DNA from: an uncultured Clostridium sp.
Lineage (GTDB): Bacteria > Bacillota > Clostridia > Lachnospirales > Lachnospiraceae
Assembly: GCA_900544905.1 (NCBI GenBank)
Contig: UQXF01000031.1
Span: forward strand, 1-29,781
DNA length: 29,781 nucleotides
Reading direction: 5' to 3'
Below, in pieces: positions 8,004-16,042 of the stretch; the first letter of the stretch is position 1, and every line of letters begins with the position of its first letter. The notes under the pieces were generated by a model that ran no database searches, was not told where the DNA came from, and saw only the letters and a program-made list of their open reading frames with translations. The translations under genes were made by a program, and so were the position numbers.

Positions 8004-9905
8004 CTATTCGGACAGCTTTTCCCAGATTTCGTAGAGCTGTTCCAGCTCCTCATTTGCTTTTGCCTGCTGCTTCGCAAGCTCTGAAAGCTTTGCCGCACTG
8101 GTGGCATTTTCAGGAAGAGCCATTTCCTCATCCAGAGAGGATATGAGATTTTCCAGCTCTTCAATCCGGCTTTCTGTCTTCTTCAGGTCGTTTTGGCGTT
8201 TTCTTTCCTTTGCCTGTTCCTCCTTAGAGCGCTTCCAGTCCTTTTTGTTCTCTGTTTCCTCCCTGACAACTGCCGCTTTTTCCTCTGCTCTGGCAGTGGA
8301 TACAAGCTGTTGCTCGATATAGTAATCATAGTTGCCAATATAAGAGATGATACCGCCGTCATGTAAATCCAGAATCCTTGTGGCGGTCTGGTTGATAAAA
8401 TACCGGTCATGAGATACATACAGAATGGTTCCGGTATAATTTTTTAAGGCATTTTCCAATATCTCCTTTGAGGTGATATCCAGATGGTTGGTAGGCTCAT
8501 CCAGAATCAGGAAATTGGCATTGGAAAGCATCAGCTTTGCCAGGCTTACCCTGCCCCGTTCTCCACCGCTTAAATCCCTGATTTCCTTAAACACCTCATC
8601 CCCGGTAAACAGAAAGGCGGCTAACACATTGCGGATTCTGGTATTGGTCATATCCGGATAGGCGTCATGCAGCTCATCAAAAATGGTTTTATCTGGATGG
8701 AGGACCTGGTGCTCCTGGTCATAATATCCAATGTGTACCTGTGCACCGAGGATAATTTTGCCGCTGTCCTTTGGGAGCAGCTGGTTGATGATTTTCAAAA
8801 TCGTTGTCTTGCCGGTTCCGTTGTTCCCTATCAGGGCAACCCGTTCCCCCCGCTTGATATCCATGCCGATATTGGTAAAAAGAGTATGCTGTCCAAAGGA
8901 TTTGGACAGCCCTTCTATATATAACACATCATTTCCGCTTTCGATATCGGGGGTCAGGGTAAGACGCATTTCGTCATTGACCTGCTGCGGTTTTTCCAGA
9001 CGTTCCAGCTTATCCAGCATTTTCTCCCGGCTCTCAGCACGCCGGATGGATTTTTCCCGGTTAAACTGCTTTAATTTGGTAATGACGGCTTCCTGATGCT
9101 TGATTTCCGCCTGCTGGTTCATATAGGCGCGGTATTTGGAGAGCCTTACCTCCTCGCGTTTTGCGGCATAGTAGCTGTAGTTGCCATGGTAAATGGTGCT
9201 TTTGGTATTTTCAAGCTCCACCACTTTGGTCACTATCTTATCCAGAAAATACCGGTCGTGGGAGACGATAATAACAGCCCCGTCATAAGACTTCAGGTAG
9301 TTTTCCAGCCAGGCAATGCTGTTTAAATCCAGATGGTTGGTTGGCTCATCCAGGAGAATGACGTCCGGTCTGGCAAGAAGAAGCCTTCCCAGGGATACCC
9401 GGGTTTTCTGTCCCCCTGAAAGTTCGGAAACAGGGCGGTTAAAGTCCGCCTCCTCAAATCCCAGACCCTTCAGGATACCGGTTACCTGGCTTTCAAAGGC
9501 ATATCCGTCCTGCTGTTCAAAGGTGTGGTTCATCCGGGTATACCGCTCTAAGGCAGCTTCTAACTCCGCTCCCTCCAGATTTTTCATATTCTGCTCTAAC
9601 AGGCGTATCTGCTCCTGCAATTCGATTAAGTCCTGCTTTACGCTTAGCAGTTCTTCAAAAATTGTCTTGTCATAGTAGGAATCCTGATGCTGTGCGAGAT
9701 AGCCCACGGATATATCCTTGCCGATTACAACCTGCCCTTCATCGGCTTCCTCCTCCCCCATAATAATTTTTAACAGGGTGGATTTGCCGGCGCCGTTGAT
9801 TCCGACAATGGCAAGCTTTTCCTTTGCTTCTATGTGAAAATTAATGTTGTTTAAAATCTCGGTAATGCCATAGGCCTTTGAGATGTTCTGACATGCTAGT
9901 ACCAT
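8004..9905 (-). CDS. ABC-F family ATPase (translation factor or antibiotic target protection type)
   Basis: This 633-residue soluble protein has two ABC ATPase domains and no membrane segment, the ABC-F layout that acts on ribosomes. Domain 1 has Walker A GINGAGKS (35-42), signature LSGGQ (162-166) and ILLDEPTNHLD (183-193). An inter-domain linker (about 235-325) is rich in charged residues. Domain 2 has GNNGTGKT (360-367), LSGGE (445-449) and LILDEPTNHLD (467-477). A C-terminal charged coiled coil (about 540-633) resembles the Uup/YdiF subgroup. Both catalytic glutamates are present. Housekeeping versus resistance roles cannot be separated by motif alone; I favour a YdiF-like housekeeping factor. 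It lies 68 bases downstream of the serine acetyltransferase on the minus strand, possibly one transcript, and converges on the carboxypeptidase gene. Confidence 0.94.
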   Translation of the reverse strand: MVLACQNISKAYGITEILNNINFHIEAKEKLAIVGINGAGKSTLLKIIMGEEEADEGQVVIGKDISVGYLAQHQDSYYDKTIFEELLSVKQDLIELQEQIRLLEQNMKNLEGAELEAALERYTRMNHTFEQQDGYAFESQVTGILKGLGFEEADFNRPVSELSGGQKTRVSLGRLLLARPDVILLDEPTNHLDLNSIAWLENYLKSYDGAVIIVSHDRYFLDKIVTKVVELENTKSTIYHGNYSYYAAKREEVRLSKYRAYMNQQAEIKHQEAVITKLKQFNREKSIRRAESREKMLDKLERLEKPQQVNDEMRLTLTPDIESGNDVLYIEGLSKSFGQHTLFTNIGMDIKRGERVALIGNNGTGKTTILKIINQLLPKDSGKIILGAQVHIGYYDQEHQVLHPDKTIFDELHDAYPDMTNTRIRNVLAAFLFTGDEVFKEIRDLSGGERGRVSLAKLMLSNANFLILDEPTNHLDITSKEILENALKNYTGTILYVSHDRYFINQTATRILDLHDGGIISYIGNYDYYIEQQLVSTARAEEKAAVVREETENKKDWKRSKEEQAKERKRQNDLKKTESRIEELENLISSLDEEMALPENATSAAKLSELAKQQAKANEELEQLYEIWEKLSE

Positions 9906-9973
9906 CTTTTTATTTCCTTTTTGTATTCTGGTGTATCTGTTTTACTGCCAATCACCGGCTATAAGTAAACCGG

Positions 9974-10918
9974 TTAAATTTCGTAGACATAGCTGGTGGC
10001 GGACAGCTCGCCCCGGGTATCATTTTTTATGGATAAATCCGGTGGTGTTACAGATACTCTGGTTTTTTCCGGTATTGAGCTGGTAATGAAGGCGCCGCCG
10101 CCAATGACGGAATCTTTGCCTATTACCGTTTCGCCGCCTAAGATGGTGGCATTGGAGTAAATGGTAACCCGGTCTTCAATGGTTGGGTGGCGCTTGATTC
10201 CTGCAAGGTGCTGTCCGCCGCGGGTGCTCAGCGCACCCAAGGTCACGCCCTGGTATAGCTTGACATAGTCGCCAATAATTGTGGTTTCTCCGATTACAAT
10301 TCCTGTGCCGTGGTCCATAAAGAAATATTTACCAATGGTGGCGCCGGAGTTAATGTCGATTCCGGTTTTGTTGTGGGCATGCTCCGTCATAATCCTTGGA
10401 ATAAACGGAACCTTCATGTTATAGAGCTCATGGGCGATGCGGTACACAAAAACCGCATAAAAACCGGGATAGGAAAAAATAATCTGCTCCCGGCTGTCCG
10501 CCGCAGGGTCGCCGTCATAGCCTGCCTGTACATCTAAGAGCAGAAGCTCCTGCAGCTGTGGAACTGCTTTCAGGAAGGAACAGCAGATTTCCTCCGCATC
10601 TGCCTGGATTTCAGGGGAGGAGGAAGATATGGTATCCTCCTTTCCGTAGGCAAGGGCTAAAGCAACCTGTTTTTTCAATTTGTGATGGAGATTGGACAGC
10701 ATTTGCCCTGTATAATATGCTGCATTGTTATTGTCCACATGTTCTGTGCTGAAATAGCCAGGAAACATGAGCTTTTTTAAATCATCGAGAATTTCAATGA
10801 TAACACTCCGCACAGGAAGCTGTTTTTCAGATTTGCCGAGAAGCAAATCCGACTGGGTAAAATTGTGGGTAATTGCATTTACAATATCCGGTAAAATTTC
10901 GTTAAATTGTTCGTTCAT
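9974..10918 (-). CDS. cysE: Serine O-acetyltransferase (EpsC/CysE type)
   Basis: This enzyme transfers acetyl from acetyl-CoA to L-serine, making O-acetylserine for cysteine synthesis. The 314-residue protein has a helical N-terminal domain (about 1-175) and a C-terminal left-handed beta-helix of hexapeptide repeats (about 185-290). Family signatures include GIDINSGATIG (186-196), DHGTGIVIGET (202-212) and the LYQGVTLGAL segment (221-230). The length is that of the longer EpsC-type enzymes rather than the 270-residue E. coli CysE. The frame stays open 63 codons upstream, but that part is AT-rich; GGAGG five bases before the ATG at 10918 fixes the start. The cysteine synthase partner gene is not in the window. 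Confidence 0.93.
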   Translation of the reverse strand: MNEQFNEILPDIVNAITHNFTQSDLLLGKSEKQLPVRSVIIEILDDLKKLMFPGYFSTEHVDNNNAAYYTGQMLSNLHHKLKKQVALALAYGKEDTISSSSPEIQADAEEICCSFLKAVPQLQELLLLDVQAGYDGDPAADSREQIIFSYPGFYAVFVYRIAHELYNMKVPFIPRIMTEHAHNKTGIDINSGATIGKYFFMDHGTGIVIGETTIIGDYVKLYQGVTLGALSTRGGQHLAGIKRHPTIEDRVTIYSNATILGGETVIGKDSVIGGGAFITSSIPEKTRVSVTPPDLSIKNDTRGELSATSYVYEI

Positions 10919-10929
10919 TTTATCCTCCA

Positions 10930-10973
10930 AAAGGAAAATTCCTTTATTATTAGCATATGCTACTAGTATAACA
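10930..10973 (-). promoter_or_regulatory. cysE upstream region: extended -10 and palindromes
   Basis: Read on the minus strand, TGTTATACT (plus 10965-10973) is an extended -10 with TATACT, though no good -35 is visible. Just downstream is a perfect 12-bp palindrome TAGCATATGCTA (10951-10962), then a second palindrome AAAGGAA-AA-TTCCTTT (10930-10945) next to the ribosome binding site. Their placement would suit an operator for cysteine control, which is unproven. Confidence 0.4.
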
Positions 10974-11018
10974 TAGGTTAGGAAAAGAAAAAACAGATAA
11001 TTTAAAAGAAAAAAATAC

Positions 11019-11046
11019 TTGCAAAATATGAAACAGGTGATACAAT
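11019..11046 (+). promoter_or_regulatory. Distal promoter upstream of the CheX-like gene
   Basis: TTGCAA (11019-11024) and TACAAT (11041-11046) are separated by 16 bases. The -10 is preceded by TG in the extended-10 position (TGATACAAT). Confidence 0.5.
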
Positions 11047-11085
11047 AGAAAAAATTCACAAATGTAAAAAACTTCTTATTTTTAT

Positions 11086-11114
11086 TTGCGAAGTAATAGT
11101 GATTCATGTATAAT
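11086..11114 (+). promoter_or_regulatory. Proximal promoter of the CheX-like gene and guaB
   Basis: TTGCGA (11086-11091), a 17-base spacer and a perfect TATAAT (11109-11114) form a good sigma-A promoter, with the start expected near 11121, about 40 bases before the ATG at 11159. Confidence 0.7.
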
Positions 11115-11158
11115 AGGCTTACTATGTAGTTAGGAATGAACTGGAAAAGAGGATAAAA

Positions 11159-11635
11159 ATGAGAAAGGCACTGGATGTTAACAATATTAATCCGTTTTTA
11201 AAAGCTACGATTAGTGTTTTTGAAAATGTTACACAGCTGAAGCTTACGGTTGGGCGGCCGGCATTAACTGATTTTTCATTTAAAAAGCCAACCTATACGA
11301 TAACTGTTGGTGTTGTTGGGCAGATGAAGGGACAGGCTGTGCTGGCGATGGAGTTAGAACATGCAAAGGAGATTGCCAGTAAAATGATGTACGGCATGCC
11401 TGTGACAGAGTTAGATGAGATGGCATGTTCCGCATTGAATGAGCTCAGCAATATGATTATGGGCAATACCGCTACAATGTTTTCTACACAGGGCAAGCTG
11501 ATTGATATTACCCCGCCAATATCCATGCTGGGTACTGATTTACAGATTAAGTCAGATATCGACCCGATTTGTGTTCCTATGATGCTGGATGGGGAAGAAT
11601 ATTTACAGCTGTACATTTGTGTATACGAAGAATAA
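11159..11635 (+). CDS. CheX/CheC-like chemotaxis phosphatase homologue
   Basis: This 158-residue cytoplasmic protein resembles CheX, which dephosphorylates CheY-P. The family's active-site helix has the pattern ExxN, seen here as Glu95-Leu-Ser-Asn98 within SALNELSNMIMGNTAT. The central strand-rich part (TYTITVGVVGQMKGQAVLAM) and the late TPPISMLGTD segment also fit. Unusually, no chemotaxis or flagellar gene is nearby. It has two candidate promoters and lies 30 bases before guaB, so the two should be co-transcribed. CheX-like proteins outside chemotaxis clusters may dephosphorylate other receiver domains. That role, and any link to GTP synthesis, is inference. The ATG follows AGAGG. Confidence 0.85.
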   Translation: MRKALDVNNINPFLKATISVFENVTQLKLTVGRPALTDFSFKKPTYTITVGVVGQMKGQAVLAMELEHAKEIASKMMYGMPVTELDEMACSALNELSNMIMGNTATMFSTQGKLIDITPPISMLGTDLQIKSDIDPICVPMMLDGEEYLQLYICVYEE

Positions 11636-11665
11636 ATAAACAAATTAAAGAAAGGCAGAGAGAAT

Positions 11666-13117
11666 ATGAGTAAAATTATTGGAAAAGGCATTACCTTTGA
11701 CGATGTGCTGCTGGTTCCGGCATATTCAGAGGTGATTCCAAATGACGTTGATTTGAGAACACAGCTTACAAAAAAGATTCAGTTACAGATTCCGCTTATG
11801 AGCTCTGGCATGGATACTGTTACAGAGCACAGAATGGCAATTGCCATGGCAAGACAGGGTGGTATTGGTGTCATTCACAAAAATATGTCCATTGAGGCAC
11901 AGGCTGAAGAGGTTGATAAGGTAAAGCGTTCTGAAAATGGTGTCATTACCGACCCGTTTTCTCTTTCACCGGAGCATACGCTGGATGATGCAGATAAGCT
12001 GATGGCAAAGTTCCGGATTTCTGGTGTTCCAATTTGTGAGGGAACAAAATTAGTAGGTATTATCACAAACCGTGATTTGAAATTTGAGACAGATTATTCA
12101 AAGAAGATTAAGGAATCCATGACCTCTGACGGTTTAATCACTGCAAGAGAGGGAATTACATTGGAGGAAGCCAAGAAAATGCTTGCGGCAGCCCGTAAGG
12201 AGAAGCTTCCGATTGTGGATGAGAACTATAATCTGAAAGGCTTGATTACCATTAAGGATATTGAGAAGACAATCAAATATCCAAACTCTGCAAAGGATTC
12301 CCAGGGAAGATTGCTCTGTGCAGCGGCAGTCGGGGTAACTCCGGACATCACAGACCGTGTGGATGAGCTGGTAAAATCCAAAGTAGACGCTGTGGTAATT
12401 GATACGGCGCATGGACATTCCGCCAATGTATTAAAGACCTTTAAGCTGATTCGTGACAAATATCCGGATTTACAGGTAATCGCCGGTAATGTGGCTACGA
12501 GAAGCGGTACGGAAGCCATGATTAAAATGGGTGTGGATGCAGTGAAAATTGGTATTGGCCCTGGCTCCATCTGTACAACCCGTGTGGTGGCAGGTATTGG
12601 TGTACCTCAGATTACTGCCATTATGGAAGCGTATGATGTAGCAAAGGAATATGGAATTCCGGTAATAGCAGATGGTGGAATCAAGTATTCCGGTGATATT
12701 ACCAAGGCGCTTGCGGCAGGTGCCAATGTATGTATGATGGGTAGTCTCTTTGCCGGTACAGATGAGTCACCTGGAGAGTTTGAGTTATATCAGGGACGTA
12801 AATATAAGGTATATCGTGGAATGGGCTCCATTGCAGCCATGGAGAATGGAAGCAAAGACCGTTACTTCCAGTCAAATGCAAAGAAGCTGGTTCCGGAAGG
12901 CGTAGAGGGACGTGTTGCTTATAAGGGAACTGTGGAAGATACGGTGTTCCAGCTGCTGGGCGGACTTCGTTCCGGTATGGGATACTGTGGTGCAAAGACC
13001 ATTGAGGATTTGCATGCAAGTGCACAGTTTGTTGAGATTTCAGCAGCTTCCCTGAAGGAGAGCCATCCGCATGATATTCAGATTACGAAGGAAGCACCGA
13101 ACTATTCGGTAGAGTAA
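11666..13117 (+). CDS. guaB: Inosine-5'-monophosphate dehydrogenase
   Basis: GuaB oxidises IMP to XMP with NAD, the committed step of guanine nucleotide synthesis, as a cytoplasmic tetramer. The 483 residues are full length. The order is the N-terminal barrel half, a CBS domain pair (about 95-205), then the rest of the barrel. The catalytic cysteine is Cys303 in GIGPGSICTTR (296-306). IMP-binding segments around MSSGMD (45-50) and the later ADGGIKYSGD are present, as is the flap region starting near YFQSNAKKLVPEG. The CBS pair suggests control by purine nucleotides, as known for bacterial GuaB. It shares a transcript with the CheX-like gene and ends at the hairpin at 13137. Confidence 0.98.
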   Translation: MSKIIGKGITFDDVLLVPAYSEVIPNDVDLRTQLTKKIQLQIPLMSSGMDTVTEHRMAIAMARQGGIGVIHKNMSIEAQAEEVDKVKRSENGVITDPFSLSPEHTLDDADKLMAKFRISGVPICEGTKLVGIITNRDLKFETDYSKKIKESMTSDGLITAREGITLEEAKKMLAAARKEKLPIVDENYNLKGLITIKDIEKTIKYPNSAKDSQGRLLCAAAVGVTPDITDRVDELVKSKVDAVVIDTAHGHSANVLKTFKLIRDKYPDLQVIAGNVATRSGTEAMIKMGVDAVKIGIGPGSICTTRVVAGIGVPQITAIMEAYDVAKEYGIPVIADGGIKYSGDITKALAAGANVCMMGSLFAGTDESPGEFELYQGRKYKVYRGMGSIAAMENGSKDRYFQSNAKKLVPEGVEGRVAYKGTVEDTVFQLLGGLRSGMGYCGAKTIEDLHASAQFVEISAASLKESHPHDIQITKEAPNYSVE

Positions 13118-13136
13118 TGGAATTATAGAAAAGAAA

Positions 13137-13188
13137 ATGGCGGCTGTGTCTGTGAGGCTTTATCATAGATGCAGCCGCCATATGTTTT
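13137..13188 (+). terminator. Hairpin after guaB
   Basis: A perfect 10-bp GC-rich stem pairs ATGGCGGCTG (13137-13146) with CAGCCGCCAT (13172-13181), extendable inward by about six weaker pairs, followed by ATGTTTT. The T tract is short, so termination may be partial and allow read-through into the next gene. Confidence 0.7.
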
Positions 13189-13232
13189 GGGCTCTTTGCC
13201 AGGAGCGGGGAGGGAAAAAGGGAGAAGACAAA

Positions 13233-14201
13233 ATGGAAAAAAGAAGGATGAATGGGATAAAGAGGATATTGACTGCTGTCTTTATCTGTGTTGTTCTGGT
13301 TAATGAACCGGCTGGCAGAAAAGTTTATGCCGTGGAGGGAACGCCGCAGGAGACAGTCGCTGTATCGAACAAACAGGAATTTTACGAGGCAATCGGCAGA
13401 CAGATAAGGGAGCACAAGAGTCTTGTATATTACGATACATATGAAAATGCGGTAGGAACCGATTTTCAGAAGGCTTTTGATGATTATTATTTCCATCATG
13501 ATGCAGAAAACCTGTTCAATAGCGGAAGCTATCTGGGGAGATATATAGAGGATGGTTATATGGAATCCTGGCATGGGGATTTTTCGGATGACCATAACTG
13601 CCAGATTCGGGTAAAGCTTGCATATAAATACGATAAAGAGATATTAGATGAATATTGGGAAGAAATGAAAGAAGTGGCAGCATCATTGAAGGGGGAATCC
13701 GATTATGAAAGTGTGAAGGCGGTTCATGACTATCTGATAAATAACTATGAGTATGATGAAAATTATAAAAACTATCTTGATTATGAAGGATACCGGGATG
13801 GAACCATGGTATGTCAGGGATATTGTATGGCAGCATTTCTGCTTCTTTCTGAAATGGATATACCGGTCAGAATTGTTACCGGTGCTTCACAGGATTATCA
13901 GGCAGATTCCAATCATGCATGGAATGTTGTGAAGGTGGATGGACAATGGTATAACATGGATGTAACCTGGGATGATAAAGGGGGAAAAAGGCGTCCTGAC
14001 TATACATTTTTTCTCAAAAGCGATGCGGATTTTTATAAGCACACCAGGGATGGCTGGTATGATTATGACAAGGATATGGCGCTTGTTTCTTATGTTAAGC
14101 CGAATCAGCCGGGGCTGGCACCTGTGTTTATTCTGATAGTAGTGCTTATTATAATAGCTGCAATATTTATAGTAAGGAGAAATAGGGAAAAAACTGTATA
14201 A
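13233..14201 (+). CDS. Membrane-anchored transglutaminase-like protein
   Basis: This 322-residue surface protein has a signal-like hydrophobic segment (about 11-24) and a C-terminal transmembrane helix (about 297-314) followed by basic RRNREK. Between them lies a transglutaminase-like (cysteine protease fold) domain. Its likely triad is Cys194 in VCQGYC, His228 in SNHAWNVV and Asp243 in YNMDVTWDD, in the usual order and spacing. Bacterial members are often proteases or peptidoglycan- or protein-processing enzymes; the substrate here is unknown. I start at 13233, seven bases after an AAAAGGGAGAAG site. The open frame reaches back to 13137, but that part is the guaB terminator. The 96-base gap to rubrerythrin has no clear promoter. 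Confidence 0.85.
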   Translation: MEKRRMNGIKRILTAVFICVVLVNEPAGRKVYAVEGTPQETVAVSNKQEFYEAIGRQIREHKSLVYYDTYENAVGTDFQKAFDDYYFHHDAENLFNSGSYLGRYIEDGYMESWHGDFSDDHNCQIRVKLAYKYDKEILDEYWEEMKEVAASLKGESDYESVKAVHDYLINNYEYDENYKNYLDYEGYRDGTMVCQGYCMAAFLLLSEMDIPVRIVTGASQDYQADSNHAWNVVKVDGQWYNMDVTWDDKGGKRRPDYTFFLKSDADFYKHTRDGWYDYDKDMALVSYVKPNQPGLAPVFILIVVLIIIAAIFIVRRNREKTV

Positions 14202-14297
14202 AACGGATAAAAATGGGAATTATGATAAGGAAACGTGGATAAGGGTCTGATGGCATGTCTGTCAGGTGCGATGACCATGAATGCGAGGAGGCTGCTT

Positions 14298-14894
14298 ATG
14301 GAAGTTGAGTTTAAGAACAGCAAAACGAAAGAAAACCTTATGAGAGCGTTTGCCGGTGAATCCCAGGCGAGAAACAGATATACCTATGCGGCAGAGCAGG
14401 CACATAAACAGAAGCTTTATGTGTTAGAAGAAGTATTTAAATTTACGGCGGAACAGGAGAGGGCTCATGGAAAAGTATTCTATGAATTTTTGACAGAGCT
14501 GTCCGGGGAAAATATTGAGATTGACGGTTCGTATCCGGTGGATATCAGCGAATCCTTAGAGGAGCTTCTCGGCATGGCGGAGCACAACGAAAACGAGGAG
14601 CATGACAATGTCTATCGGGCATTTGAGGAAATGGCAAGACAGGAAGGCTTTCAGAAGATTGCAGGAGCCTTTCATATGATTGGAAAGGTTGAAAAGGTAC
14701 ATGCGGACCGTTTTGCACAGTTTAAGAAATGGATGCAGGACAACCAGCTGTTTGTATCGGATGTGTCCACCACATGGATGTGTTTAAACTGCGGGCATGT
14801 GATTGATGCAAGGGAGGCGCCGGAGGTATGTCCGGTTTGTGGTGAAAATCAGGGCTATTTTGTGCGCATTACACTGGCACCTTATTCGTCATAA
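14298..14894 (+). CDS. Rubrerythrin
   Basis: This is a 198-residue non-haem iron protein that reduces hydrogen peroxide in anaerobes, taking electrons from rubredoxin or an NAD(P)H route. The N-terminal ferritin-like diiron domain has Glu21 (AGESQARNRY), Glu54 and His57 (EQERAHG), Glu residues around 98-101 and Glu132-x2-His135. The C-terminal rubredoxin-like domain has Cys162/Cys165 and Cys178/Cys181. This is the classic order (diiron first), not reverse rubrerythrin. The frame extends 21 codons upstream, but AGGAGG at 14286-14291 places the start at 14298. A stand-alone rubredoxin gene at 27005 in the same window is a plausible electron donor. Confidence 0.96.
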   Translation: MEVEFKNSKTKENLMRAFAGESQARNRYTYAAEQAHKQKLYVLEEVFKFTAEQERAHGKVFYEFLTELSGENIEIDGSYPVDISESLEELLGMAEHNENEEHDNVYRAFEEMARQEGFQKIAGAFHMIGKVEKVHADRFAQFKKWMQDNQLFVSDVSTTWMCLNCGHVIDAREAPEVCPVCGENQGYFVRITLAPYSS

Positions 14895-14942
14895 ATTTAT
14901 TCTGGTTTTGTCCCAGGGATAAGAAATTTTTAGAAATAGGAA

Positions 14943-14971
14943 TTGAACAACCGTTAAAATTAGAATATAAT
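14943..14971 (+). promoter_or_regulatory. Promoter of the pyrF-pyrK-pyrD operon
   Basis: TTGAAC (14943-14948), 17 bases, then perfect TATAAT (14966-14971). The transcript should start near 14978, directly before the leader hairpin at 14985. Confidence 0.8.
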
Positions 14972-14984
14972 ACACATAAACATG

Positions 14985-15033
14985 TCCTTTTGCACAGCGT
15001 ATCATTAATGACTGATTTTGCTGTGCAAAGGGA
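14985..15033 (+). promoter_or_regulatory. pyrF leader hairpin
   Basis: A 14-bp stem with one G-T wobble pairs 14985-14998 with 15020-15033 (CACAGC with GCTGTG at its base). An inner ATCA/TGAT pairing caps it. There is no T tract, so it is not a simple terminator, and I see no PyrR-type binding loop. It begins a few bases after the predicted transcript start and ends seven bases before AGGAGG, so it may stabilise the mRNA or regulate it. Confidence 0.6.
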
Positions 15034-15051
15034 TAATTTCAGGAGGAAGAT

Positions 15052-15978
15052 ATGATTAATACATTAGTGGAGAGGATTTCGGTTTTAAATGCGCCGGTTG
15101 TGGTTGGTTTAGACCCGATGCTTGGTTATGTACCGGAGCATATTCAGAAGAAAGCGTTTGAGGAGTATGGTGAGACCCTGGAGGGGGCTGCTGAGGCAAT
15201 CTGGCAGTTTAATAAGGCAATTGTAGATGCTACATATGATTTGATTCCGGCAGTAAAGCCGCAGATTGCAATGTATGAACAGTTTGGAATACCGGGACTT
15301 GCAGCCTTTGCGAAGACATGTGAGTACTGCAAATCAAAGGGGCTGGTTGTAATTGGAGATATAAAGCGGGGGGACATCGGTTCCACCTCCGGTGCTTATG
15401 CAATGGGTCATCTGGGAAAGGTACAGGTGGGAACCAGGAGCTATTCCGGCTTTTCGGAGGATTTTGTCACGGTGAATCCGTATCTTGGAACCGATGGTGT
15501 GAAGCCATTTGTAGATGTCTGTAAGCAGGAAAATAAGGGGATTTTTGTACTGGTCAAAACCTCGAATCCTTCCTCAGGAGAATTTCAGGACCAGTTGGTA
15601 GATGGAACACCACTTTATGAGCTGGTGGCAAAGAAGGTTGTAGAGTGGGGAGAAGAGTGTATGGGTGATACCTACAGCAATGTCGGCTGTGTTGTAGGCG
15701 CTACCTATCCAGAGATGGGAAAGGTACTTCGTAAGCTGATGCCGAAGACCTACATATTAGTCCCGGGGTATGGTGCCCAGGGCGGCAAGGCAGAGGATTT
15801 GGTGCATTATTTCAATGAAGATGGATTAGGCGCCATCGTTAATTCTTCCAGAGGAATCATTGCAGCCTATAAGCAGGAAAAATATGCTTCCTTTGGGGAA
15901 CAGAATTTTGCAGATGCTTCCAGACAGGCGGTAGTGGATATGATAGAGGATATCACAGGAGCCATTGCAAAACGGTAA
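15052..15978 (+). CDS. pyrF: Orotidine 5'-phosphate decarboxylase
   Basis: PyrF decarboxylates orotidine monophosphate to UMP, the last step of de novo pyrimidine synthesis. At 308 residues it is the longer type 2 subfamily rather than the roughly 235-residue E. coli-like enzyme. The catalytic charge network Asp103-Lys105-Asp108 is seen in GDIKRGDIGST. GLDP at 19-22 and the late PGYGAQGG phosphate-binding segment also fit. AGGAGG at 15041-15046 supports the ATG. It is the first gene of pyrF-pyrK-pyrD, with a strong promoter and a leader hairpin. The enzymes for the first steps (CarAB, PyrB, PyrC) are not in this window. Confidence 0.97.
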   Translation: MINTLVERISVLNAPVVVGLDPMLGYVPEHIQKKAFEEYGETLEGAAEAIWQFNKAIVDATYDLIPAVKPQIAMYEQFGIPGLAAFAKTCEYCKSKGLVVIGDIKRGDIGSTSGAYAMGHLGKVQVGTRSYSGFSEDFVTVNPYLGTDGVKPFVDVCKQENKGIFVLVKTSNPSSGEFQDQLVDGTPLYELVAKKVVEWGEECMGDTYSNVGCVVGATYPEMGKVLRKLMPKTYILVPGYGAQGGKAEDLVHYFNEDGLGAIVNSSRGIIAAYKQEKYASFGEQNFADASRQAVVDMIEDITGAIAKR

Positions 15979-16042
15979 CATGAGAAAGCCTTTAATCGGA
16001 TGTATGAAATGACAGATAAATCAATAGAGTTAGGAGAATAGC

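Noticed and set aside
7616..8164. Minus-strand 182-codon frame spanning the carboxypeptidase and ABC-F genes
   Set aside because: It is antisense to one conserved gene and out of frame with another, and crosses the terminator; no domain is recognisable.
10919..11107. Sixty-three-residue N-terminal extension of the serine acetyltransferase
   Set aside because: The stretch is AT-rich, Phe-rich, lies in a promoter region, and a clear GGAGG precedes the ATG at 10918.
13137..13232. Longer N-terminus for the transglutaminase-like protein
   Set aside because: The extra codons fall in the guaB terminator hairpin, and a good ribosome binding site and signal-like segment support 13233.
14895..14942. 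Terminator after rubrerythrin
   Set aside because: Only a tiny TCCC-A-GGGA palindrome is present, with no stem long enough and no proper T tract directly after it.
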